From JAFECT01 sp035551675 (GTDB lineage Bacteria; Pseudomonadota; Alphaproteobacteria; Caulobacterales; Caulobacteraceae): DNA of 64,000 nt. Under the pieces are notes generated by a model that worked only from the letters and a program-made list of their open reading frames with translations, was not told the origin of the DNA and did no database searches. Shown here piece by piece: positions 24,519 to 32,540 of the stretch (position 1 is its first letter; every line of letters begins with the position of its first letter). Where the stretch lies: assembly GCA_035551675.1 (NCBI GenBank), contig DASZMV010000090.1, positions 1 to 64,000 on the forward strand, written 5' to 3'. The position numbers and the translations under genes are program-made.

Positions 24519-24998
24519 GTGGCTGTCCTCGACCTCCTCGACCTCCCCGCCGCCTGCCAGCCCGGCACGCCTTTCGTCGGCCTGGACCTGGGCGAGAAGA
24601 CCATCGGCGTGGCCGTCTCCGACACCACCCGCCTGATCGCCAGCCCCTACGAGCTGATCCGCAAAACCAAGTTCACCGATGACGCCAAGGCCTTGTTCAA
24701 GCTCATGAAAGCGAGAAACGCATCGGGCATCGTCATCGGCCTGCCGGTGAACATGGACGGGACCGAGGGCCCCCGCTGCCAGTCCGCCCGCGCCTTCGCC
24801 CGCAACCTCCTGCGCCTGGACGAGAGCCTGAACATCGCCTTCTGGGACGAGCGTCTCTCCAGCGCCGCGGTGAACCGCATGCTGATCGCCGAAGCCGACC
24901 TCAGCCGCGCCAAACGCGCCGACGTCGTGGACCGCGCGGCGGCGGGGTACATCCTCCAGGGGGCGTTGGATCGGTTGAACGACGCGGCCTGCCACTAG
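24519..24998 (+). CDS. ruvX: Holliday junction resolvase-like nuclease RuvX/YqgF
   Basis: RNase H-fold nuclease of the YqgF family, linked to pre-16S rRNA 5' processing and proposed as a Holliday junction resolvase. GTG 24519 gives a 159-residue protein MAVLDLLDLP...; TTG 24483 is also in frame, but it lies in a TTGACA sequence that looks more like a -35 element. Catalytic-site motifs: VGLDLGEKTIGVAVSD (first Asp), GIVIGLPVNMDGTEGPR, FWDERLSS (Glu) and DVVDRAAAGYILQ (last Asp). Its stop overlaps the convergent vapC stop by 4 nt. Confidence 0.9.
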   Translation: MAVLDLLDLPAACQPGTPFVGLDLGEKTIGVAVSDTTRLIASPYELIRKTKFTDDAKALFKLMKARNASGIVIGLPVNMDGTEGPRCQSARAFARNLLRLDESLNIAFWDERLSSAAVNRMLIAEADLSRAKRADVVDRAAAGYILQGALDRLNDAACH

Positions 24999-25378
24999 CG
25001 CGCCGACACGCTCGCAACCTCTCCGAAATCGAGAATGGTCCGGTCGACGCTCACAATAGTCAGCGACCGCCGGATCGCCTGCGCCGCCATCAGGCGATCG
25101 AAGGGATCGGCGTGGTTCCAGTCGAGGTCGGACGCGAACTCTGCGTCCTCCGCTCCGATTGGAAGTTCGGTAAAGCCGTTGGAGACGATCGTGTCCGTTG
25201 CCGACCCCAAGAACTGGAGCTTCTTGAGACGTCGCTTAATGCCGATCTCCCAGATGGCGGCTGCGCTGACGAACACGAGATTGGAGGGATCGCCGATCAA
25301 CGCCTTTGCACGAGCGCCCAGGTCTGGCGACTTCGCCTCCCACCAAAGGAAGACATGCGTATCGAGCAGAAGCTGCAT
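24995..25378 (-). CDS. vapC: PIN-domain toxin, VapC type
   Basis: A 127-residue PIN-domain ribonuclease, expected to cleave RNA when not bound by its antitoxin. The acidic site appears intact: D6 (LLLDTHVFLWW), E44 (AAIWEIGIKRR), D91/D94 (NHADPFDRLMAAQA) and D112 (IVSVDRTI). The LLLDTHVFLWW start is typical of the PIN group paired with Phd/YefM antitoxins. Its ATG overlaps the antitoxin stop (TGATG), the usual toxin-antitoxin layout. The RNA target is unknown. Confidence 0.9.
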   Translation of the reverse strand: MQLLLDTHVFLWWEAKSPDLGARAKALIGDPSNLVFVSAAAIWEIGIKRRLKKLQFLGSATDTIVSNGFTELPIGAEDAEFASDLDWNHADPFDRLMAAQAIRRSLTIVSVDRTILDFGEVASVSAR

Positions 25379-25614
25379 CAGTCGCCGTTGAAGAGCTTGG
25401 CTATCTCCGGATCGAACGCGTCAAAATCTTCCGCGATATAGGTAATGCCCATCGTGCCGGCCGGAGTGCGCTGGGCGCCCAGTGGAGTCAACGGCACGAG
25501 CCGCGCCCGCGGCGCGCCGTTCTTGGCGATGATGATCTCCTCCCCGGCCGCCGCCCGGTCCACCAGAGCGGAGAGCTGGGTCTTGGCGTCGTAGAGGTTG
25601 ACCACGGCAGGCAT
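25378..25614 (-). CDS. Phd/YefM-family antitoxin (partner of the PIN toxin)
   Basis: A 78-residue antitoxin that should neutralise the PIN toxin and repress its own promoter. ATG 25614 has AGGAG 8 nt upstream and begins MPAVVNLYDAKTQLSALVDR; an upstream ATG at 25638 is less favoured. The N-terminal half is a typical Phd/YefM DNA-binding fold (AKTQLSALVDRAAAGEEIII, KNGAPRARLVPL). The acidic C-terminal tail (AEDFDAFDPEIAKLFNGD) is suited to toxin wrapping. It is the first gene of the pair. Confidence 0.88.
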   Translation of the reverse strand: MPAVVNLYDAKTQLSALVDRAAAGEEIIIAKNGAPRARLVPLTPLGAQRTPAGTMGITYIAEDFDAFDPEIAKLFNGD

Positions 25615-25635
25615 CGGGGCGCTCCTAGGCCTTGT

Positions 25636-25673
25636 CACCTAGAGGATTTTTGCGACTTGGTCAAGTTGGTCAA
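25636..25673 (-). promoter_or_regulatory. Putative promoter and repeat operator of the toxin-antitoxin pair
   Basis: On the minus strand TTGACC (25664-25659) stands 17 bp from TAGGTG (25641-25636), about 22 bp before the antitoxin ATG. The -35 lies in a direct repeat of TTGGTCAA (25657-25664 and 25666-25673, plus strand, 9-bp period) that could serve autoregulation. The -10 is a weak match. Confidence 0.4.
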
Positions 25674-25873
25674 TCCGCCATTTTCGCCGAGCGACCAGGA
25701 TCGGCGGCTCCTCAAGCTCTGGCTTGGCGGCCTCGGCAGCGGCCCTGGCCGTTTCGCGGATATTTCGGCGATCAAAGCGGAGGGTCGGCGCCGCCTGGGA
25801 ACACCGGTCGGCGAGCCGAAGTCGTAAGACGCGTCTTTCCCTCCCGCCCCAATCCCCCTATAGCCGCCCTTTA

Positions 25874-26850
<977 letters not shown>

Positions 26851-26854
<4 letters not shown>

Positions 26855-28158
26855 GCGCGCGCGGCGGTCCCCCCATCGCCTTCGTCGGCGCGCGACTGGT
26901 CGATCCGGAGAGCGGCTACGATGGGCCCGGTTCGCTGGTGGTGCGCGACGGCGTCATCGCCGATGTACAGAAGCGCCCCGACCTCGAACGCGGCTCGGCC
27001 CAGATGCGCGTGGTCGACTGTTCCGGCGCGGTGCTGGCGCCGGGCCTGATCGATCTGCGGGTCAAGACCGGCGAACCCGGCAACGAACCCAAGGAGACGT
27101 TGAAGTCCGCGAGCCGCGCCGCGGCTGCCGGCGGCGTCACTTCCATCGTGGTGCAACCCGACACGCATCCGCCTGTGGACGAACCTGCGGTGGTCGACTT
27201 CATCCTGCGGCGCGCGCGCGATATCGAGCTGGTGCACGTCTATCCCGCCGGCGCCGCCACCCGCGGCTGCAAGGGCGAACAGTTGGCCGAGATCGGCCTG
27301 ATGGCCGAGGCCGGAGCGGTCTATTTCACCGACGTCGACACGCCGATCGTGAACTCCAAGGTGATGCGTCGGGTGTTGAGCTACGCCGGCGGTTTCAACG
27401 CGCTCGTCGCCCACCGGCCGACCGATCCGTGGCTGAGCGACGGCGCCGCCGCGACCGAAGGCGAACTCGCCGCGCGTTTGGGCCTGCCCGCTGTAACGGC
27501 GGCGGCGGAAAAGATCATGCTCGAGCGCGACCTCGCGCTGGTCGAGCTCACCGGCGCGACCTTCCTGGTCGATCAGATTTCGACGGCCGAAAGCCTCGAA
27601 TGCCTGCGCCGCGCCAAGGACAAGGGCCTGGACGTCTCCGCCAGCTGTTCGATCAACCACCTGTGCTTCAACGAGATCGACATCGGCGACTATCGCACCT
27701 TCTACCGCCTCGATCCGCCGCTGCGTCCCGAGCGCGATCGCGCGGCGCTGGTGGAAGCGCTGGCCGAAGGCCTGATCGACATCGTCGTTTCGGCGCATGC
27801 GCCGGCGCCCGCCGAAGACAAGCGCCGACCGTTCAGCGAAGCGACCCCCGGCGCGGTGGGGCTCGAAACCCTGCTGCCGGCGCTGTTGTCGCTGCACCAC
27901 GACGCGGGCCTGAGCCTGGTCGACCTGTTCCGCGCCGCGACTCTTACGCCCGCCGAACTCCTGGGCCTGCGGGCGGGACGTCTCGCGCCCGGCGCGCCGG
28001 CGGACCTGGTGCTGGTCGACATTGAGGCACCGGTGATCGTCGACGCCGACAAGCTGGTGTCGAAGTCGAAGAACTCGCCCTTCGACGGCCGCCGCCTACA
28101 GGGCCAGGTGCTGATGACCGTTGTCGACGGCCGCATTGTTCACCAAGCGAGCGAATAG
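26851..28158 (+). CDS. pyrC: Dihydroorotase-like protein lacking metal ligands (PyrC' type)
   Basis: Amidohydrolase-fold protein of 435 residues, the position-matched partner of pyrB. Active dihydroorotases have D-x-H-x-H after the first strand (PGLIDLHVH); here it reads PGLIDLRVKTGEPG, with Arg70 and Lys72 replacing both histidines. The late catalytic T-D-H-A-P-H is SAHAPA, so the Asp is Ala315. NSKVMRRVLSY still occupies the carboxylated-lysine region. I infer a non-catalytic PyrC' that stabilises PyrB, as described for Pseudomonas pyrBC'. A true dihydroorotase should then be encoded elsewhere. GTG 26851 overlaps the pyrB stop. Confidence 0.85.
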
Positions 28159-28161
28159 CCC

Positions 28162-28719
28162 CTAGAGCTTTGGCTCGTACGCCGCGCGCAGAGCGCGGCC
28201 CGAGATGTAGGCGCCGGTGAAGGTCTGGCGCTTGTCGGCTTCGGCCTGGTCGGCCGGCGGCGCCGTTTCGAGCAAGCGGGTGAAGGCCTCCACCACCCCA
28301 TCGACCGAATCCGTGTCCCTGGAGCGGTCGTGCATGGCGCGCTTCACCACCGCCTGCGCGTCCTCGCCGAGGTGATCCCAGGCGCGATCGAGTTTGTCGG
28401 GGGCGATCTTGAGATTGGTCTCGAACCACGCCTCGCCGAGTTTCTGGAGCGCCACGCCGTAGGCGGCGTTGGAGAGGTCGCTGGATTCTTCGTCGCTGGC
28501 GTCCAGGCCGCAGGCCGCCGCCGCCGCGCGGACGTCGGCGAAGACCAGCTTCTCCTGCATGGCGTCGGGTCCGCCGGCGAGGCCCGCGTCGATCGCCGCC
28601 CGGGTCTCCTTCTTCGGCATACGATCCCAGAGGCAGCCGGTGTCGCCGGCCAGGGCGGGCGCGGCGGCAAACAGCACCCCGGCCCCCAGGACGGCCGCGC
28701 AAATCAAGCGTCGTGTCAT
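28162..28719 (-). CDS. Exported helical protein of unknown function
   Basis: A 185-residue protein with signal peptide MTRRLICAAVLGAGVLFAAAP ending near ALAGDT. The mature part is mostly helical and acidic, with two cysteines early (GCLWDRM, AAACGL) that could form a disulfide. No catalytic motif is recognised. ATG 28719 is favoured because it begins the signal; ATG 28749 would place ten extra residues before it. It converges with the pyrC-like gene (3 nt apart) and is divergent from the next small exported protein. Confidence 0.72.
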   Translation of the reverse strand: MTRRLICAAVLGAGVLFAAAPALAGDTGCLWDRMPKKETRAAIDAGLAGGPDAMQEKLVFADVRAAAAACGLDASDEESSDLSNAAYGVALQKLGEAWFETNLKIAPDKLDRAWDHLGEDAQAVVKRAMHDRSRDTDSVDGVVEAFTRLLETAPPADQAEADKRQTFTGAYISGRALRAAYEPKL

Positions 28720-28863
28720 GAAATTAAACCGTGGCAATTCTGAAAGCATCATACCAAGCCTTTGATTCATTTTGATGACCGGGGCCCTACCGCCACTTCC
28801 TCCCGATTGGCTGTGGGTCAGTCGCAAGCTACCATCGAGACAACCTCGACCTGGGAGCCCAGC

Positions 28864-29163
28864 ATGCGTCTCGCCAGCCTCTTCGTCCTTGCCGCCCTCG
28901 CCGCCGGCGCGGCGTCCGCCGCCGACGTTCCTCCGTCCGCTCAGACCGCCGCCCCCGCCCCGCAGGCGCAGCCGGCCAAGCCCACCCGTACGCAGCTGTC
29001 CGACTCCGACCGGATCATCTGCAAGCGGAAAGAAGGGGTGGACACGCGCTTCCCCGGCAAGACCGAGTGCCATTCCAAGCGCTGGTGGGAGACCCAGGCG
29101 AACCTCTACCGCCAGGATATGGACGACAACATGACCCACCAGCACGGAGTCGACTCGCACTAG
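28864..29163 (+). CDS. Small exported protein with conserved Cys/Arg C-terminal motif
   Basis: A 99-residue protein with signal peptide MRLASLFVLAALAAGAASA, a Pro/Ala/Gln linker (about 20-42), and the compact end DRIICKRKEGVDTRFPGKTECHSK (shortened here to IICKRKEGVDTRF ... TECHSKRWWE). The two cysteines and the T-R-F/P-G pattern match a type of small secreted alphaproteobacterial protein I recognise only by pattern (C-x-R/K ... T-G-S-R ... C). Function unknown. GGGAG lies upstream of ATG 28864. It sits 55 bp before plsY. Confidence 0.72.
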   Translation: MRLASLFVLAALAAGAASAADVPPSAQTAAPAPQAQPAKPTRTQLSDSDRIICKRKEGVDTRFPGKTECHSKRWWETQANLYRQDMDDNMTHQHGVDSH

Positions 29164-29218
29164 CGTTTATCCGCGCGGTCGCTAACCTTCCCGGACCATT
29201 GCGCCGGGGAGGCGTCTG

Positions 29219-29848
29219 TTGGACGTCGGGGCTTCTCTTCCACTGCTGATCGCCGCCGTCGGAGGCTATCTCCTCGGCTCCATCCCGTTCGGGGTGATCG
29301 CGACCCGGCTCGGCGGCGCGGGCGACATACGCCAGGTTGGCTCCGGCAACATCGGCGCGACCAACGTGCTGCGCACCGGGCGCAAGGACCTGGCGCTGAT
29401 CACTCTGATCGGGGATGGCGGCAAGGGCTTGGCGGCGCTTCTGATCGCGCGCTTCGCCACGCACAGCGATCTCGTCTCGGCGGTCGCCGGCGGCGCCGCG
29501 TTCCTCGGACACCTGTTTCCGGTCTGGCTCGGCTTCAAGGGCGGCAAGGGCGTAGCGACCTTCTTCGGCGTGCTGTTGATCGCGCACTGGCCGGCGGGCG
29601 TGCTCGCGGCCCTGACCTGGATCGCCATGGCGGCGGTGTTCCGCATCTCCTCGCTCGCCGCCCTGACCGCGGCGGCGTTCGCGCCGTTTCTCGTGCTGGC
29701 GAGCGACGGCGCCTATCCGTACCTGTGGCTGGCGGCCTTCATGGCGGTGCTGATCTTCATTCGCCACCACGCCAACATCGCGCGGCTCCTGACCGGCAAG
29801 GAGCCCAAGATCGGCGCCGGCAAGACCAAGACGCCGGACAAGACCTGA
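29219..29848 (+). CDS. plsY: Acyl-phosphate:glycerol-3-phosphate acyltransferase
   Basis: Inner-membrane enzyme that makes lysophosphatidic acid from acyl-phosphate, the first step of phospholipid synthesis. Start is TTG 29219 after GGGAGG. The 209 residues form about five TM helices. The three PlsY motifs are present: GYLLGSIPFGVI...GDIRQVGSGNIGATN (motif 1), LGHLFPVWLGFKGGKGVATFFG (motif 2, quoted in part as FKGGKGVATFFG) and the C-terminal RHHANIARLLTGKE (motif 3). dprA begins 3 nt after its stop. Confidence 0.95.
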   Translation: MDVGASLPLLIAAVGGYLLGSIPFGVIATRLGGAGDIRQVGSGNIGATNVLRTGRKDLALITLIGDGGKGLAALLIARFATHSDLVSAVAGGAAFLGHLFPVWLGFKGGKGVATFFGVLLIAHWPAGVLAALTWIAMAAVFRISSLAALTAAAFAPFLVLASDGAYPYLWLAAFMAVLIFIRHHANIARLLTGKEPKIGAGKTKTPDKT

Positions 29849-29851
29849 GGC

Positions 29852-30922
29852 GTGGGCGCGCTTTCCGAACATGAGCGGTTCGAGCGCCTGCGGCTGGCGC
29901 GCACCGAGCGCGTAGGCGCGGTGGCGTTCCGCGACCTGATCCGCCTGCACGGCTCGGCCGCGAACGCGATCGAGCGCTTGCCCGATACCGCCAACGTCCG
30001 CTTCGCGAAGGCGGCCGACATCGAAACCGAAATCAAGGCAGGGGTATCTCTGGGCGCGCGCCTGCTGGTGTTCGGCGACGACGACTTCCCCGCTCTCCTC
30101 GCCGCGCTCGATCCGCCGCCGCCGGTGTTGTGGATGCTGGGCGATGTGGCGGCCTGCCGCGCCGAAGCGGTCGCCGTCGTGGGCGCGCGCACGGCCTCGG
30201 CTGCGGCGCAGCGGTTCGCGCGAGGCCTGGCCAGCGAACTCGGACAGGCCGGCTACAGCGTGGTGTCGGGCCTGGCGCGCGGCGTCGACGGCGCGGCGCA
30301 CGAAGGCGCGCTTGCGACCGGCACGGTTGCGGTGTTGGGCGGCGGCATCGACGACATCTATCCGGCCGAACACGCCGACCTCTACCGCCGCATCGCCGAG
30401 CAAGGTTGTTTGGTGTCCGAAAGCCCCGTCGGCGCCCGCGCGCAGGCGCGCGACTTTCCGCGCCGCAACCGCATCATCTCCGGCCTGTCGCTGGGCGTGG
30501 TGGTGGTCGAGGCGGAGATGCGCTCGGGCTCGCTGATCACCGCACGACTCGCGGGCGAGCAGGGCCGCGACGTGTTCGCCGTGCCCGGCTCGCCGATCGA
30601 TCCGCGCTGCAAGGGCTCCAACGACCTGCTGCGCCAGGGCGCGATCCTGTGCGAAGGCGTCGACGACGTGCTGCGGTCCCTGTCGCCGGCTGCGCGCGTG
30701 CTGCGCGATCCCGCCGCCGATTACGAGGCCTTGCCGCCGGACGCGGAGACCGACCGCCTGCGCGTGGAGATCAAGCGCCTGCTGTCGCCGACGCCGACGC
30801 CGCGCGACGAACTGGTGCGCGCCACCGGCGCCAGCGCCGCCGCGGTCGCGGCCGCCCTGGTCGAACTCGCGCTCACCGGCGAAGCGGAGCTGCTCGACGG
30901 CGCCATGGTGTGCCTCGCATGA
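29852..30922 (+). CDS. dprA: DNA-processing protein DprA/Smf
   Basis: Single-stranded DNA-binding RecA loader for natural transformation, also found in non-competent bacteria. GTG 29852 gives 356 residues. The Rossmann-like core has VAVVGARTASAAAQRFARGL, VVSGLARGVDGAAHEGAL, TVAVLGGGIDDIYPAEH, FPRRNRIISGLS and VFAVPGSPIDPRCKGSN, all DprA hallmarks. The C-terminus (about 290-350: PTPRDELVRATGASAAAVAA) is the winged-helix DprA domain. It overlaps the methyltransferase gene by ATGA. Confidence 0.95.
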   Translation: MGALSEHERFERLRLARTERVGAVAFRDLIRLHGSAANAIERLPDTANVRFAKAADIETEIKAGVSLGARLLVFGDDDFPALLAALDPPPPVLWMLGDVAACRAEAVAVVGARTASAAAQRFARGLASELGQAGYSVVSGLARGVDGAAHEGALATGTVAVLGGGIDDIYPAEHADLYRRIAEQGCLVSESPVGARAQARDFPRRNRIISGLSLGVVVVEAEMRSGSLITARLAGEQGRDVFAVPGSPIDPRCKGSNDLLRQGAILCEGVDDVLRSLSPAARVLRDPAADYEALPPDAETDRLRVEIKRLLSPTPTPRDELVRATGASAAAVAAALVELALTGEAELLDGAMVCLA

Positions 30923-31536
30923 CGCCCGAAGCGCCGTTCGGCGCCCGCACCTCGCCTTCGAGCGCGCGCAATCGCGATCCGATCCTGGCGGTGTTGCGCA
31001 TGTGCCTGCCGCTGTCGGGCCTGGTGCTCGAGATCGCATCCGGCGCCGGCGAGCACGCCGTCCATATCGCCGCGGCGCTGCCGCGCGTGATCTGGCAGCC
31101 CAGCGATCCGGATCCGGAAGCGCTGGCCAGCATCGCCGCCTGGCGCGAGACCGCGGCCCTGCCGAACCTGTTGGAGCCGCTGCAGCTCGACGCGACGGCG
31201 CCGCAGGCCTGGCCCGTCGAGCACGCCGACGCGATGGTCAACATCAACATGATCCACATCTCGCCCTGGTCGGCGACCGAGGGGCTGATGGCGGGCGCCG
31301 GACAGATCCTGCCGGCCGACGGCGTACTCTATCTCTACGGTCCCTACCTCGAGGCCGGCGTCGAGACCGCACAGTCGAACCTCGACTTCGACGAAAGCCT
31401 GAAGCGCCGCAATCCCGCCTGGGGCCTGCGGCGTCTTGAAGAAGTGCAGTTGCTCGCCTCACGCCACGGCCTCGCCTTCGAAGAGCGCGTCGCCATGCCG
31501 GCGAACAATCTCTCACTGATCTTCCGCAAGACCTGA
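30919..31536 (+). CDS. DUF938 SAM-dependent methyltransferase-like protein
   Basis: A 205-residue class I methyltransferase-like protein. GLVLEIASGAGEHAVHIA is the SAM-binding motif I, WQPSDPDPEALASI follows as motif II, and ADAMVNINMIHISPWSATEGL is characteristic of the DUF938 family. The N-terminal SARNRDPILAVL is also family-typical. Substrate unknown. ATG 30919 overlaps the dprA stop, so it is the last gene of plsY-dprA-DUF938. Confidence 0.85.
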   Translation: MTPEAPFGARTSPSSARNRDPILAVLRMCLPLSGLVLEIASGAGEHAVHIAAALPRVIWQPSDPDPEALASIAAWRETAALPNLLEPLQLDATAPQAWPVEHADAMVNINMIHISPWSATEGLMAGAGQILPADGVLYLYGPYLEAGVETAQSNLDFDESLKRRNPAWGLRRLEEVQLLASRHGLAFEERVAMPANNLSLIFRKT

Positions 31537-31545
31537 GACGCCTGA

Positions 31546-32073
31546 TCAACGCGTGAAGGCGCGCCAGACGAGCCAGGCGTAGGCGCCGATGGTGGGCGTG
31601 GCGGTCAGCACCATGCCGAAGGCGCGGCCGATCGGGTAAATCTGATAGCCGATCCAAAAGCTAATCCGGCCGACGACGAACAGCGCCGCCATGGCCGGGA
31701 TCAGCGCCAGCCGCTCAACCGGCAAGGTCACCGCCAGCCCCGACCAGGCGATGGCCGCGAGCACCACCTGCTCCAGCGTGTTCTGATTGTAGCGCAGGTT
31801 GATCTCGAGCGCGTTTGAGGCGGGGGTTCGCGTGCCATCGATGGCGTCGCGGAAGAAACCGCGCCGCGCCGCGCCGTGGATCCCGATCAACAGCGTGAGC
31901 CCGGGCGCGAGCAGCCAGCGTCCCACGTACGCTAGCCTGGACGCCGCGTCGCCCGCGGGCAGGGGCACGGCCGCAAACAGCCGTCGCGCCTGCGACAGCA
32001 CCACTATCACCACCACGATCGCGGCAAGAGACAGACCGATCCCAATCAACTGCTTGCGCCGGAACGATTCCAT
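31546..32073 (-). CDS. MAPEG-family membrane protein
   Basis: A 175-residue inner-membrane protein with four predicted helices. The second half has NLRYNQNTLEQVVLAAIAW, ALIPAMAALFVVGRISFWIGY and PIGRAFGMVLTATPT, the MAPEG pattern (helix 2 R-x-x-N...E-Q and helix 3 R-x-x-x-x-x-G-Y). MAPEG proteins include glutathione-dependent enzymes; activity here is not predictable. It converges on the methyltransferase gene, 9 nt apart. Confidence 0.82.
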   Translation of the reverse strand: MESFRRKQLIGIGLSLAAIVVVIVVLSQARRLFAAVPLPAGDAASRLAYVGRWLLAPGLTLLIGIHGAARRGFFRDAIDGTRTPASNALEINLRYNQNTLEQVVLAAIAWSGLAVTLPVERLALIPAMAALFVVGRISFWIGYQIYPIGRAFGMVLTATPTIGAYAWLVWRAFTR

Positions 32074-32178
32074 GCGGCGAAGCTACCACAGTCGATCGTC
32101 GGCGCGGTTCGGAGGCTAGCGGAGATTGGACGGCTGACCGGAAGCGGTAGACTGTCGATTCTTCAAAGGGCGCGACGG

Positions 32179-32403
32179 ATGAAGTGGGTCCAGATCCTGA
32201 ACATGGCGGCCGCTGGCTATGTGGTCGCGGTCGGGACGATCATCGTCATCGCCATGGTGGCCGAGCCGAGCACCTTGCGCGACTACACCGGCCAGGCGGG
32301 CGCGGTCAGCGTCGTCGGCGTCGTCCTGTTCGTCGCTTCCGCCCTCTACATCGGGGTCAGAACCATCTACCAGGCCATCCGGGCGCTCTATCTGCGGGAC
32401 TAG
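32179..32403 (+). CDS. Small two-helix membrane protein
   Basis: A 74-residue protein with two hydrophobic helices (GYVVAVGTIIVIAMVAE and VSVVGVVLFVASALYIGV) joined by a polar loop, ending RTIYQAIRALYLRD. No family recognised. The only support is a sensible composition, an ATG start and a position in a gap between genes. Confidence 0.5.
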   Translation: MKWVQILNMAAAGYVVAVGTIIVIAMVAEPSTLRDYTGQAGAVSVVGVVLFVASALYIGVRTIYQAIRALYLRD

Positions 32404-32419
32404 GACGCCCGCTTTTTTC

Positions 32420-32439
32420 TTCCCCCCTTTAGGGGGGAA
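32420..32439. repeat. Hairpin between the small membrane protein gene and topA
   Basis: TTCCCCCCT (32420-32428) and AGGGGGGAA (32431-32439) form a 9-bp inverted repeat with a 2-nt spacer. It follows T6 at 32413-32418 rather than preceding a T-run on the plus strand, so terminator function is uncertain. Confidence 0.45.
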
Positions 32440-32540
32440 CCGCCGCCGGGAGCCCCGACCCGTCTCAGCCCACGTTGACAGGTTCCGGCCTCGCCCCCAC
32501 TTTCGCGCCCCGTTTTCCCGGTCCAGAGATTTCCCGCCGC

